From Streptomyces sp. NBC_01294 (lineage in GTDB: Bacteria; Actinomycetota; Actinomycetes; Streptomycetales; Streptomycetaceae), in assembly GCF_035917235.1 (NCBI RefSeq), contig NZ_CP108423.1, forward strand, positions 5,795,501 through 5,859,500: DNA of 64,000 nucleotides, read 5' to 3'. A program made the translations under genes and the position numbers. The notes beneath the pieces are model-generated. The model was not told the origin of the DNA. It saw only the letters and a list, made by a program, of their open reading frames with translations, and ran no database searches. Shown piece by piece: positions 37,100 through 45,031 of the stretch; positions within the stretch are counted from its first letter, which is position 1; each line of letters begins with the position of its first letter.

Positions 37100-37135
37100 G
37101 GTGGGCCCGTACTCCCCAGGGAGTACGGGCCCACC
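37100..37135. terminator. Bidirectional terminator between PepSY gene and glnRII-like gene
   Basis: A perfect 17-bp stem (GGTGGGCCCGTACTCCC and its complement) with a two-base turn lies between convergent genes, 42 bases after one stop and 22 bases from the other. Short CCGTAG direct repeats fill 37058-37090. Confidence 0.85.
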
Positions 37136-37156
37136 GTCGTCGGGTCGACCGGCCGG

Positions 37157-37753
37157 TCAGGGGGCGTACTTGTAGCCCACCCGGCGCACCGTCTGGATCG
37201 CTCCGCGGTGGGACGCGCCCAGCTTGCGGCGCAGGCGGGCGACGTGCACGTCCACGGTGCGGCCGTCGCCGACGTGGCCGTAGCCCCAGACCGTGGTGAC
37301 GAGCTGGTCCCGGGTGTGCACCCGGTGCGGGTGCTGCACCAGATGGGCCAGCAGCTCGAACTCCAGGTACGTCAGGTCGAGCACGCGGCCGTCGACCTCG
37401 GCCGTGCGCTGGGCCGCGTCGATGCGGACCAGCCCGTCGGACGGGGCGGTCGGGTTGGCGGGGGTCGGGGCCGACGGGACCGCGGTGGTCACCGCCTGCG
37501 GGGCGAAGGCGATCGGAGGGTGCTGGTCGGCCGGTACGAGGACCAGGTAGCCGACCATCGGGGGCTGGCCCGGCAGCGCCGGAAGCGTGTGCTGGGGCGC
37601 GGGCAGCCAGGTGGCCCCGGGCGGGAGGAAGTCCACGACCCGGGCCACCTCGTCCCGGTCCACGGAACGCAGCCGGTGACGCGGACTGGGCGGATAGGTC
37701 AGGGGAGAGGTCGCAGCGGAGGCGGCGGAGGAGAGGGAGCGGGTGTTCGCCAT
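37157..37753 (-). CDS. glnRII: OmpR-type winged-helix regulator without receiver domain (GlnRII-like)
   Basis: The 198-residue protein has a Pro/Ala-rich N-terminal half with no phospho-receiver domain. The C-terminal half is an OmpR winged helix: LDLTYLEFELLAHLVQHPHRVHTRDQL, VDVHVARLRRKLG and VRRVGYKYAP. Streptomyces GlnRII is a protein of this kind encoded near glnII; it binds the glnA and glnII promoters together with GlnR. Position next to glnII supports that identity, which I hold at moderate confidence. A perfect 14-bp palindrome (37791-37804) just upstream may be autoregulatory. Confidence 0.82.
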   Translation of the reverse strand: MANTRSLSSAASAATSPLTYPPSPRHRLRSVDRDEVARVVDFLPPGATWLPAPQHTLPALPGQPPMVGYLVLVPADQHPPIAFAPQAVTTAVPSAPTPANPTAPSDGLVRIDAAQRTAEVDGRVLDLTYLEFELLAHLVQHPHRVHTRDQLVTTVWGYGHVGDGRTVDVHVARLRRKLGASHRGAIQTVRRVGYKYAP

Positions 37754-37790
37754 GAGTGGTCAGCTCTTTCACGCGGAGTGGTCGGCAGGA

Positions 37791-37804
37791 GACGTACGTA
37801 CGTC
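37791..37804. promoter_or_regulatory. 14-bp perfect palindrome upstream of glnRII-like gene
   Basis: GACGTACGTACGTC lies 38-51 bases before the regulator's start. The position suits an operator or a leader element. It does not match the GlnR box. Confidence 0.45.
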
Positions 37805-37868
37805 GTCGATGTCGATACCGCGCAGACCGAAGGCCTCGGGGCAGGTCGTTCGAATGGTCCCGGAGGCT

Positions 37869-37988
37869 TTAGAGGGCCGGCGCGTTCTTCGCGCGGCAAC
37901 ACTTCCGGTCGAAATCATGATGCTGACGGGAGGGCCAGAACGGCTCGAGGTCGCTGCGACCTGACGAGGTGTGCGGGTGGCTGGCCAT
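37869..37988 (-). CDS. Possible small protein, 39 residues
   Basis: An ATG-to-TAA frame encodes a hydrophilic peptide with DLEPFWPSRQHHDFDRKCCR in its second half. Codon third positions are mostly G or C, as in real genes here. The composition (Trp, Phe, paired Cys and His) does not look like random frame. GGGA precedes the ATG by a few bases. It sits between glnII and the GlnRII-like gene, all on the minus strand. No family is recognised. It could be a real conserved small gene or a chance frame. Confidence 0.4.
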   Translation of the reverse strand: MASHPHTSSGRSDLEPFWPSRQHHDFDRKCCRAKNAPAL

Positions 37989-38116
37989 GGTCCCATTCAA
38001 GCAGATGTCATCTCTCCGGGGCAGGCCGCGTCTCACGTCGTGGATCGGAATCTCATATTCCTCCACCAGTCCTCCAGCAATCCGGGACAAAAGGCAACGC
38101 CTCGGCAGAGACGCCA

Positions 38117-38150
38117 ACGCCCGCCGGCCCCTTGGGGGCTCGACGGGCGT
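38117..38150 (-). terminator. Hairpin after glnII
   Basis: ACGCCCG (38117-38123) pairs with CGGGCGT (38144-38150), and an inner GCCCC/GGGGC stem extends it. It lies about 75 bases after the glnII stop, in the direction of transcription. Confidence 0.6.
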
Positions 38151-38224
38151 CGGTGGCGTTGGTGGCGTCGATGGCGCCGGTAGTGGCGCGATGGCGGCGC
38201 CGGTGGTGGGCGCCGGTGCCGGAA

Positions 38225-39244
38225 CTAGACCAGGCCGTCCTTCTCCAGGCCCGTGCAGCAGGTGTCCGTGATGAGGCGGGTCACCACGTACGGGTCCACG
38301 TTCGCGTTCGGGCGGCGGTCCTCGATGTAGCCCTTGCCGTCCTTCTCCACCTGCCACGGGATGCGGACGGAGGCGCCGCGGTCCGAGACCCCGTAGCTGA
38401 ACTCGTTCCAGGGGGCGGTCTCGTGCAGGCCCGTCAGGCGCTCGTCGATGCCGGCGCCGTAGTTCTTCACGTGGTCGAGCGGCTTGCTGCCCTCGCCCAG
38501 TGCCTCGCACGCGGAGATGATCGCGGGGTACTGCTCGCGCATCGCCTTCGTGGAGAAGTTGGTGTGCGCGCCCGCGCCGTTCCAGTCGCCCTTGACCGGC
38601 TTCGGGTTCAGCGTCGCGGAGACGTTGAAGTCCTCGGCGGTGCGGTAGAGCAGCCAGCGCGCGATCCACAGCTGGTCGGAGACCTCCAGCGGGCCGACGG
38701 GGCCGACCTGGAACTCCCACTGGCCGGGCATGACCTCGGCGTTGATGCCGGAGATGCTCAGACCCGCCGCGAGGCAGTGGTCCAGGTGCTTCTCGACGAT
38801 CTCGCGGCCGAAGATCTCGTCCGAGCCGACGCCGCAGTAGTAGCCGCCCTGCGCGGCCGGGAAGCCGTTGACCGGGAAGCCGAGCGGCCGGGTGCCGTCG
38901 AAGAAGGTGTACTCCTGCTCGATGCCGAAGATCGGCTCCTGGGCCGCGAACTTCTCGGCGACCGGGCGCAGCAGCGCGCGGGTGTTCGACTCGTGCGGGG
39001 TCATGTCGATGTTCAGGACCTCGCACATCACGAGGACGTTCTCGCCGCCGCGGATCGGGTCCGGGCAGGAGAACACCGGGTTGAGCACGCGGTCGGAGGC
39101 GTGGCCCTCGGCCTGGTTGGTGCTCGAACCGTCGAAGCCCCAGATCGGCAGCGCGTCGCCGTCGGCCATGATCTTCGTCTTGGAACGAAGCTTCGCCGTC
39201 GGCTCGGTGCCGTCGATCCAGATGTACTCAGCCTTGTAGCTCAC
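38225..39244 (-). CDS. glnII: Glutamine synthetase type II (eukaryotic type)
   Basis: The 339-residue enzyme has GSII features: YKAEYIWIDGTEPTAKLRSK, WGFDGSSTNQAEG, IFGIEQEYTFFD and NGAGAHTNFSTK. It makes glutamine from glutamate, ammonia and ATP. It lacks the adenylylation loop of GlnA, so GlnE should not control it. The start at GTG 39244 has GAGG nine bases upstream. The ATG at 39253 would place that site directly against the start codon. A GlnR box lies upstream at 39325-39362, indicating induction under nitrogen limitation. Confidence 0.95.
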   Translation of the reverse strand: MSYKAEYIWIDGTEPTAKLRSKTKIMADGDALPIWGFDGSSTNQAEGHASDRVLNPVFSCPDPIRGGENVLVMCEVLNIDMTPHESNTRALLRPVAEKFAAQEPIFGIEQEYTFFDGTRPLGFPVNGFPAAQGGYYCGVGSDEIFGREIVEKHLDHCLAAGLSISGINAEVMPGQWEFQVGPVGPLEVSDQLWIARWLLYRTAEDFNVSATLNPKPVKGDWNGAGAHTNFSTKAMREQYPAIISACEALGEGSKPLDHVKNYGAGIDERLTGLHETAPWNEFSYGVSDRGASVRIPWQVEKDGKGYIEDRRPNANVDPYVVTRLITDTCCTGLEKDGLV

Positions 39245-39324
39245 GGGCCCCATCCTCAGACTCTGCGGGTGCTGCTGGTCGCTGCTTCATCGCTGCGGTG
39301 ATGACCGCAGCGTGCCCGCCCGCG

Positions 39325-39362
39325 ATTTCTCTTCCGTTGCCCGTGTGTGAACCCCGTGTTAC
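39325..39362 (-). promoter_or_regulatory. GlnR box upstream of glnII
   Basis: On the minus strand, four 5-mers are spaced by exactly six bases: GTAAC, TTCAC, GCAAC and GAAAT. The known Streptomyces GlnR consensus is gTnAC-n6-GaAAC-n6-GtnAC-n6-GAAAc. The first, third and fourth elements match at four or five positions. The box ends 81 bases before the glnII start. It has the same layout as the site before glnA. Confidence 0.8.
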
Positions 39363-39450
39363 CGAGGTTTGCACCGCAGGTCGGGTGGGTTGTGCGGGAC
39401 GGTGGCGGGTTGGTGACCGCACGCCCGTCCGGGTGGGGCAGACTGACCCC

Positions 39451-40374
39451 GTGAGCATTTCGTCTGATTTGAACCCTGCCGGAGATTCCCGCCCCAGGGT
39501 GGGGCTGCTGGGCACCGGTCCCTGGGCACACCGCACCCACGCCCCCGCCCTCGCCGCACACACCGGCTCCGACTTCGCCGGCGTGTGGGGCCGCCGGCCC
39601 GAGGCCGCGGCCGAGCTGGCCCGCGCGCACGGCGTGAAGGTGTACGAAGACGTCGACGAGCTGTTCGCCGAGTGTGACGCCGTCGCCTTCTCCCTGCCGC
39701 CCGACGTCCAGGCCCCGCTCGCCGTGCGCGCGGCCGCCGCCGGCTGCCACCTGCTGCTCGACAAGCCGGTCGCGACGACGCCCCGGGACGCCCGGGCCGT
39801 CGCCGACGCGGTGGCGCGGCACAACGTCGCCTCCGTCGTCTTCCTCACCCTGCGCTTCGCCGAGCCCACCGCGGGCTGGGTCGAGGAACAGGCCGCGCGT
39901 CCGGGCTGGTTCACCGCGGCCGCGCACTGGCTCGGCGCGGTCTTCCCGCCCGACGGCTCGCCGAGCGACTACGCCGCCTCGCCCTGGCGCAGGTCCAAGG
40001 GCGGGCTGTGGGACGTCGGCCCGCACGCGCTCTCCGTACTGATCCCGATCCTCGGCGAGGTCACCGAGGTCAGCGCCACCCGGGGCCCCTCCGATGTGGT
40101 CCAGCTGGCCCTGCGGCACGCCTCCGGCGCGGCCAGCACCGCCGTACTCAGCCTGGGCGCGCCGCGCGCGGCCGCCGGGGTGGGTCTGGAACTGCGGGGC
40201 ACCGAGGGCGTGTACGAACTCCCCGGCTGGAGCGACGTGCCGGGCGCCTACGGCCGCGCCCTGGACGCACTGCTCAGCGCGGCCCGGACCGGCGTTCCGG
40301 ATCCCCGCGGCGTGGAGTTCGGCGCCCGGCTGACGGAGATCCTGGCGGAGGCGGAGGCCCAGCTCCCCACGTGA
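39451..40374 (+). CDS. Gfo/Idh/MocA family oxidoreductase
   Basis: The 307-residue protein has an N-terminal Rossmann fold (VGLLGTGPWAHRTHAPAL) and the DKPVAT motif with the family's active-site Lys at about residue 107. A C-terminal substrate domain follows, with GGLWDVGPHALSVL in which the late Asp/His are conserved. It would oxidise or reduce a sugar-like substrate with NAD(P). The start GTG 39451 shares a 206-base divergent region with glnII and its GlnR box, so it may also feel GlnR. No strong ribosome site is visible. Confidence 0.88.
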   Translation: MSISSDLNPAGDSRPRVGLLGTGPWAHRTHAPALAAHTGSDFAGVWGRRPEAAAELARAHGVKVYEDVDELFAECDAVAFSLPPDVQAPLAVRAAAAGCHLLLDKPVATTPRDARAVADAVARHNVASVVFLTLRFAEPTAGWVEEQAARPGWFTAAAHWLGAVFPPDGSPSDYAASPWRRSKGGLWDVGPHALSVLIPILGEVTEVSATRGPSDVVQLALRHASGAASTAVLSLGAPRAAAGVGLELRGTEGVYELPGWSDVPGAYGRALDALLSAARTGVPDPRGVEFGARLTEILAEAEAQLPT

Positions 40375-40438
40375 CGACGACGCTGCGCGGAGGCGGGGCC
40401 GCCGGGCCGCCGGGCCACGGCTCCGCTGGGCCACGGCG

Positions 40439-40969
40439 CTACTTGATGACGGCGTTCGCCACGATGATGGCCAGGCCGATCGTGGCGTCCGCCATGCCGA
40501 TCAGCAGGGCCGAGCCGAGCCGGTAGCCCACGCGCAGCGCCACGAGCGACCCCCAGGCGAACAGCAGGGCGGTGTTCAGGCCGAGCCCGACGGCGGTCAC
40601 CCCGTAGGAGTCCCAGCCGACGAGCCCCGCGACGACCAGCAGCAGGACGGTGGGAAGAGCGGCCACGATCACCGGCCACTCGTTCCACAGCGCCCGGGCC
40701 AGCAGCCGCCACCGGTGAGCGGCGGAGCCGTGATGGGCGGCCATGTGGTGCGAGTAGCCGTGCGCGAGCCCGGCCGTGGCCGCCGTCACGAGCACCCAGC
40801 TGGCGTCGTAGAACGGGGTGAACTCATCGCCCTTCTGATCCAGCGCGGCCAGCAACGCACTGGCCAGGACCGTCCCGTACACCCCGCCGAACATCCAGTC
40901 GGCCCCCCGCCGGGAGGGCGCGACCGGACGCCCGCAGGGGTCGGCCTGTGGCTGCTGCTGCTCGTTCAC
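40439..40969 (-). CDS. Integral membrane protein, unknown family
   Basis: The 176-residue protein starts at GTG 40969 with AAAGGA seven bases upstream. After a hydrophilic head of about 30 residues come four to five membrane helices (FGGVYGTVLASALLAAL, LVTAATAGLAHGYSHH, PVIVAALPTVLLLVVAGLVG, VTAVGLGLNTALLFAWG, LLIGMADATIGLAIIVA). HGYSHHMAAHHG between helices two and three is His-rich and might bind metal. Neighbours do not suggest a role. Confidence 0.8.
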   Translation of the reverse strand: MNEQQQPQADPCGRPVAPSRRGADWMFGGVYGTVLASALLAALDQKGDEFTPFYDASWVLVTAATAGLAHGYSHHMAAHHGSAAHRWRLLARALWNEWPVIVAALPTVLLLVVAGLVGWDSYGVTAVGLGLNTALLFAWGSLVALRVGYRLGSALLIGMADATIGLAIIVANAVIK

Positions 40970-41185
40970 GACGGGTCCTTTGGTGCGATACGTCCTCTTT
41001 GATACTCCGGTCACCCTACGAGGTGACAGATGGGACGGACGTGAAGAACAGCCCCTCGACCCCCACGGCCGACCACGCCAGGCTGGTGGGTGGTGACCCG
41101 GGGGTAGGGGCGGAGTCGGCGGGCGGGCTGGGGTGTGCGGGCGGGGCTGCGGGGGGCGGGAGCCCGGATGCAGCGCCGGGGCCGT

Positions 41186-42622
41186 CTACCGCGTCGCCCG
41201 GTGGGTCAGTTCCGCCAGGGCGTTCAGGGCCTGGGCGAAGGCCGTGTCCGGGGGTGCCGCGTAGCCGACGACCACGCCTTCGCGGGGTGGGGCCGGGTCG
41301 GCGGGGTGTTGGTAGGACGAGAGGCCGTCCAGGGCCAGGCCGGCGGCTCGGGCCGCCGCGAGGGCCGGGGCTTCGCGGCCCGGCGGGAGTTCCAGCACGG
41401 CGTGCAGGCCCGCCGAGATGCCCGTCACCCGGGCCTCGGGGGCGCGTGCGGCCAGGACGGAGACCAGCTGGTCGCGGCGGCTGCGGTAGCGCAGGCGCAT
41501 GCGGCGGACGTGGCGGTCGTACGCCCCGCAGTCGATGAAGTCGGCCAGCGCCAGCTGGTCCAGCGTGCTCGCCCAGGACTCCCGCAGGCCCTTCGCCGCC
41601 AGGATCCGGTCGATCAGGCCGTCCGGGAGGACCAGCCAGCCGAGGCGGAGGGCGGGGGAGAGGCTCTTGCTCAGCGAGCCCGCGTACACCACGTGTTCGG
41701 GGGCCAGCCCCTGCACCGCGCCGACCGGCTTGCGGTCGTAGCGGAACTCCCCGTCGTAGTCGTCCTCCACGATCAGGCCGCCCGTGGCGCGGGCCCACTC
41801 CACGGCGGCGGCGCGCCGTGCGGGCAGCAGGCGGCCGCCGGTCGGGAACTGGTGCGCCGGTGTGAGCAGCAACGTACGGGCCCGGGAGGGGAGTTCCGCC
41901 GTCCGGGCGCCGTCCTCGTCGACCGCGACCGGGTGCGGGCGGACCCCGGCGGTCTGCAGGATGCCGTGGTGGAAGGGGAGTCCGTACGCCTCCACGGCCC
42001 AGTCGCGGGGCCGGACGGACGCCAGGAGCCGCAGGCCGTTGGCGAAGCCGGAGCAGACGACGATGTTCTCCGGGCCGGTGCGCACGCCCCGCGCCCGGGA
42101 CAGGTAGCCGGCCAGGGCGCGGCGCAGCTCGGGGCGGCCCCGCGGGTCGCCGGGCCCGAACGCCTCGGTGGGCGCCTCGGCGAGGGCCCGCCGGGCACTG
42201 ACGGCCCAGGGGCCCCGTGGGAAGGAGGCCGGGTCGGGCTTGCCCTGCAGCAGGTCGTGGCGGGGCCGCTCGGGCGCGGGTCCGGCCGTGGCGGCCGGTC
42301 CGTGCGCGGTGGCCACCCCCTCGGCGACCCGGGTGCCGGAGCCCTGCCGGGCGGTGAACCAGCCCTCGGCGACCAGCTCGGCGTACGCGTCGGCGACGGC
42401 GTTGCGGGCCAGCCCGAGGTCGGCGGCCAGCGTCCGGTACGGCGGCAGCCGCGTCCCGCCGGCGAGCCGCCCGCTGCGCACGGCGTCCCGCAGGGCCTGG
42501 GCGAGGGCGGTGCGCCGGGCGCCCCCGGCGGGGAGTTCCAGGTGCAGGTCGGCGCCCGAGCCGGGGGCGGTCACGGGAGCGCTCACGGGGGCGGTCACGG
42601 AGGCGGTCACGGAGGCGGTCAC
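41186..42622 (-). CDS. MocR-type regulator (GntR head plus aminotransferase)
   Basis: The 478 residues join a winged helix of the GntR type (ALAQALRDAVRSGRLAGGTRLPPYRTLAADLGL, residues about 35-100) to a class-I aminotransferase-like domain. The PLP lysine is in GSLSKSLSPALRLGW. MocR proteins sense PLP or amino-donor metabolites and control their own or nearby genes. The GTG start overlaps the MarR stop by four bases (GTGA). The first 20 residues are repeats of VTASVTAPVSAP, produced by a 12-base repeat, so the true start may be downstream. Confidence 0.87.
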   Translation of the reverse strand: MTASVTASVTAPVSAPVTAPGSGADLHLELPAGGARRTALAQALRDAVRSGRLAGGTRLPPYRTLAADLGLARNAVADAYAELVAEGWFTARQGSGTRVAEGVATAHGPAATAGPAPERPRHDLLQGKPDPASFPRGPWAVSARRALAEAPTEAFGPGDPRGRPELRRALAGYLSRARGVRTGPENIVVCSGFANGLRLLASVRPRDWAVEAYGLPFHHGILQTAGVRPHPVAVDEDGARTAELPSRARTLLLTPAHQFPTGGRLLPARRAAAVEWARATGGLIVEDDYDGEFRYDRKPVGAVQGLAPEHVVYAGSLSKSLSPALRLGWLVLPDGLIDRILAAKGLRESWASTLDQLALADFIDCGAYDRHVRRMRLRYRSRRDQLVSVLAARAPEARVTGISAGLHAVLELPPGREAPALAAARAAGLALDGLSSYQHPADPAPPREGVVVGYAAPPDTAFAQALNALAELTHRATR

Positions 42623-43080
42623 GGGCGCGGCTCCGGTGTGAAGACGGCGTGGGCGGCCGTCAGGAAGCGGTGGACGGTGTCCCGTTCGGCGGGGTCGAAG
42701 GAGTCCAGCACGTCGAGCACCCCGTCGGTCAGGGGCCCGAAGAACTCCCGGCCCAGACGGATCGCCTCCGGCTCCACGCGCAGCAGGACGCGGCGCCGGT
42801 CGTGGCCGTCGCGGATCCGCGCCACGTGGCCGAGCCGTTCGAGGCGGTCGATCACGGCGGTGGCGCCGGCCGAGTTGAGGCCGAGCCGGGCGCCGAGCAG
42901 GCCCACCGTGGCCGGCTCGGCCGCGCGGGCCGCGTCCAGCAGGCAGATCAGGGCCCGTACGTCGGTGGGGTGCATGCCGTTGCGGGCGGCGAACTCCGCC
43001 TGGCGCAAACCGAACTCGACGGTCACCGCCCGCAGCAGATGCACCATTTCCATGTTTCCGGGTCCCCGGCCGTCGTCCAC
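42619..43080 (-). CDS. MarR-family transcriptional regulator
   Basis: The 153-residue form starting at GTG 43080 contains the MarR winged helix (VRALICLLDAARAAEPATVGLLGARLGLNSAGATAVIDRLERLGHV) and the DGHDRRRVLL wing. Longer frames upstream would run through two palindromes that look like this protein's own operators (43113-43141), so I reject them. Starts at 43053 and 43047 are also possible. It precedes the MocR gene with overlapping stop and start, forming a two-regulator operon divergent from the methyltransferase gene. Confidence 0.83.
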   Translation of the reverse strand: MDDGRGPGNMEMVHLLRAVTVEFGLRQAEFAARNGMHPTDVRALICLLDAARAAEPATVGLLGARLGLNSAGATAVIDRLERLGHVARIRDGHDRRRVLLRVEPEAIRLGREFFGPLTDGVLDVLDSFDPAERDTVHRFLTAAHAVFTPEPRP

Positions 43081-43112
43081 ATCGCCCCCGCCCCTGCCCC
43101 CGCGCTCATGTC

Positions 43113-43141
43113 TCTCGCCGACCGAGATTATCGCCTGGCGA
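43113..43141. promoter_or_regulatory. Two palindromes, candidate MarR operator
   Basis: TCTCG-N5-CGAGA (43113-43127) is followed by TCGCC-T-GGCGA (43131-43141). Paired palindromes of this size between a MarR gene and a divergent target are typical of autorepression. The regulator's start is about 30 bases away and the methyltransferase start about 120. Confidence 0.55.
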
Positions 43142-43261
43142 GACATCGGAGTCGGTGGCGCGGCGCGGCCTGGCACGGCGCGGCGTGGCACGGGGTGGGG
43201 GCGGGGACGGTGCCCAGCGCGTCACCGCGGTATCGACCTGAATCGCCTGTATTTTCCTGGC

Positions 43262-44128
43262 ATGTCCGCCAGCCCAGCGGCCTCGGCCGCCCCCGTCGCG
43301 TCGCCGCCCGTACCCGCACCCGCGCCCGCGCCCGCGCCCGACCCCACGCCGCACCCGTCGCGTCTGCTGTACGACGCCTGCCCGCTCTGCTCCGCCCCCG
43401 AGATCTCCGCACTGAGGACCGGTGACTGCTCGCGGCACCCCCTCTACAAGCCGGTGATCGCCCCGACCATGGCCTGGATGCGCTGCGCCGCCTGCGGACA
43501 CGTCTTCACCGACGGCTACTTCACGGACGAGGCCTCGGCTGAGATCTTCTCCGCGACCAACCCGAACCAGCAGCCGGGCGCGGCCTTCGAGAAGAACCGC
43601 TACCTCTCGGCGCGCATCGTGGAGCGCGTCGCCCGGTACGTCTCCGACGGCTGCTGGCTCGACGTCGGCTTCGGCAACGGATCGCTGCTGTTCACCGCGG
43701 AGGAGTGGGGGTTCGAGCCGCAGGGCCTCGACCTGCGGCCTTCGACCGCCGAGGGCCTGCGCCGGCTCGGCGTCGAGGCGCACTGCGCCGATCTCACGAC
43801 GCTCGACGCGCCCGGCCGGTACTCCGTGATCAGCCTGGCCGACGTGCTGGAGCACATGCCGTATCCCGGTCAGGGGCTGGCCGCCGCGCACCGGTTGCTG
43901 CGGGAGGACGGCGTGGTCTTCGCGTCGATGCCCAACTACGACTGCGCGGTCTGGCGGCTGCTGGACGCGACCGACGCCAACCCCTACTGGGGGGAGCTGG
44001 AGCACTTCCACAACTTCAGCCGCCGGCGCCTCTACGACCTGCTGGAAGAGCACGGCTTCGAGCCCCTGCACTACTCGGTCAGCGAGCGCTACCGGGCCTG
44101 CATGGAAGTGATCGCGCGCCGCGTTTAG
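43262..44128 (+). CDS. SAM-dependent methyltransferase with N-terminal zinc ribbon
   Basis: The 288-residue protein begins with a Pro/Ala-rich tail, then four cysteines (ACPLCSAPE and RCAACGHVF) that look like a zinc ribbon. The class-I methyltransferase core follows: WLDVGFGNGSLLF is motif I and ISLADVLEHMPYPGQ the post-motif region. LRPSTAEGLRRLGVEAHCAD fits the SAM pocket. ELEHFHNFSRRRLYDLLEEHGF closes the domain. Zinc-ribbon methyltransferases of this kind modify sugars in natural-product or surface-polymer pathways. The substrate is unknown, and no such cluster is nearby. Confidence 0.85.
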   Translation: MSASPAASAAPVASPPVPAPAPAPAPDPTPHPSRLLYDACPLCSAPEISALRTGDCSRHPLYKPVIAPTMAWMRCAACGHVFTDGYFTDEASAEIFSATNPNQQPGAAFEKNRYLSARIVERVARYVSDGCWLDVGFGNGSLLFTAEEWGFEPQGLDLRPSTAEGLRRLGVEAHCADLTTLDAPGRYSVISLADVLEHMPYPGQGLAAAHRLLREDGVVFASMPNYDCAVWRLLDATDANPYWGELEHFHNFSRRRLYDLLEEHGFEPLHYSVSERYRACMEVIARRV

Positions 44129-44174
44129 ACCGCGCGCCGCGTCCAGAGGGTCCCGGCCGCCGGGGCGGCGCGGT

Positions 44175-44558
44175 TCAGGCCCCGGCGCCGCCCCCGCGGG
44201 ACAGTGCCTCGCGGACGGCCTCCTCGGAGCGGGCGACCACGGCCGTGCCGTCCTCGGCGGTGATGATCGGGCGCTGGATGAGCTTCGGGTGCGCGGCCAG
44301 GTGGGCGATCCAGAGCCCGCGCGCCGCGTCGGTCTCCTCGCGCGGCAGCTCCCGTACGGCGGTCTCCCTGGCCAGCGGGTCCGACGTGCGCGTGATGTCC
44401 CACGGCTCCAGCCCGAGGCGGCCGAGCACCTCGCGGATCTCGTCTTCGGAGGGCACGTCCTCCAGGTAGCGGCGCACGGTGTAGTCGGCGCCCTCCGCGT
44501 CCAGCAGGGTCAGCGCGCTGCGGCACTTGGAACAGGCGGGATTGATCCAGATCTCCAT
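44175..44558 (-). CDS. ArsC-family (arsenate reductase/Spx-like) protein
   Basis: The 127 residues start MEIWINPACSKCRSAL, with the CxxC in the position of the ArsC active cysteine. GADYTVRRYLEDVPSEDEI and PKLIQRPIITAEDG (the Arg of the ArsC site) follow. Family members reduce arsenate with glutaredoxin or act as redox adaptors. There are no other arsenic genes here, so a general thiol-redox role is as likely. It converges on the methyltransferase gene. Confidence 0.88.
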   Translation of the reverse strand: MEIWINPACSKCRSALTLLDAEGADYTVRRYLEDVPSEDEIREVLGRLGLEPWDITRTSDPLARETAVRELPREETDAARGLWIAHLAAHPKLIQRPIITAEDGTAVVARSEEAVREALSRGGGAGA

Positions 44559-44664
44559 GCGGCCCAGCCTACTCAGGGCCCGTCCGGCCAGGGCTTTTGT
44601 CAGTGGTCCCCGGTAAAATCGAGGAAGAACGACAGGAAGCCAACTACCGTTTGGGAGGCTGTAG

Positions 44665-44916
44665 ATGGCCACTGCCACCACCGTCCAGCCCGTCAAGAAG
44701 AAGCCGCTGCCGGCGGGGCTGCCCCGCGAGTGGTACGAGAGCCACAACCGCCGTCTGAAGGCGATGCGGCTGGCGATATCCCTGCTCGACTCGGGGACGT
44801 ATGACGCTCGGCGCGCCACCAACCGGAAGATCCGGACGATGGCCGTCCGGACGGGGATCCACCGGCCGTCCAACGTCACCTGCAAGATGGTGCGCGCGTT
44901 CATCGACGAGTCGTAG
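44665..44916 (+). CDS. Small basic protein of unknown function
   Basis: The 83-residue product is basic (KKKPLPAGLPREWYESHNRRLKAM, then ATNRKIRTMAVRTGIHRPSN). It starts at an ATG with GGGAGG six bases before it, an excellent ribosome site. A TAAAAT hexamer at 44614-44619 could be part of a -10 box. No Cys and no membrane segment. The composition suggests nucleic-acid or ribosome contact, which is only a guess. I do not recognise the family. Confidence 0.75.
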   Translation: MATATTVQPVKKKPLPAGLPREWYESHNRRLKAMRLAISLLDSGTYDARRATNRKIRTMAVRTGIHRPSNVTCKMVRAFIDES

Positions 44917-45031
44917 TCGTAGCGGCTCGTCACCGCATGCCCGGGGGCCCCGGCCGACCGTGAGCGGTCGGGGCTGCCTGGGCGGCCAGGGCTGCGGGGG
45001 CTGCCGGGGCGGGGGAGTGCGGACGGCCGGG

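Larger units (their letters stand above)
37754..38224. other. Gap between glnRII-like gene and glnII
   Basis: These 471 bases hold a 14-bp palindrome, GACGTACGTACGTC (37791-37804), a possible 39-residue gene (37869-37988), the glnII hairpin (38117-38150), and GGTGGCG/GCGCCGG-type short repeats (38151-38222). The stretch 37989-38116 shows nothing further, apart from presumably carrying the promoter for the small gene and the glnRII-like gene. Confidence 0.5.

Noticed and set aside
43081..43191. Longer MarR protein starting upstream of 43080
   Set aside because: The added residues come from the paired palindromes that look like operator DNA, and the MarR fold is complete without them.
44596..44619. 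Complete promoter (TTGTCA and TAAAAT) before the small basic protein
   Set aside because: The two hexamers are only 11 bases apart, too close for a normal sigma-70-type promoter; only the TAAAAT may be used.
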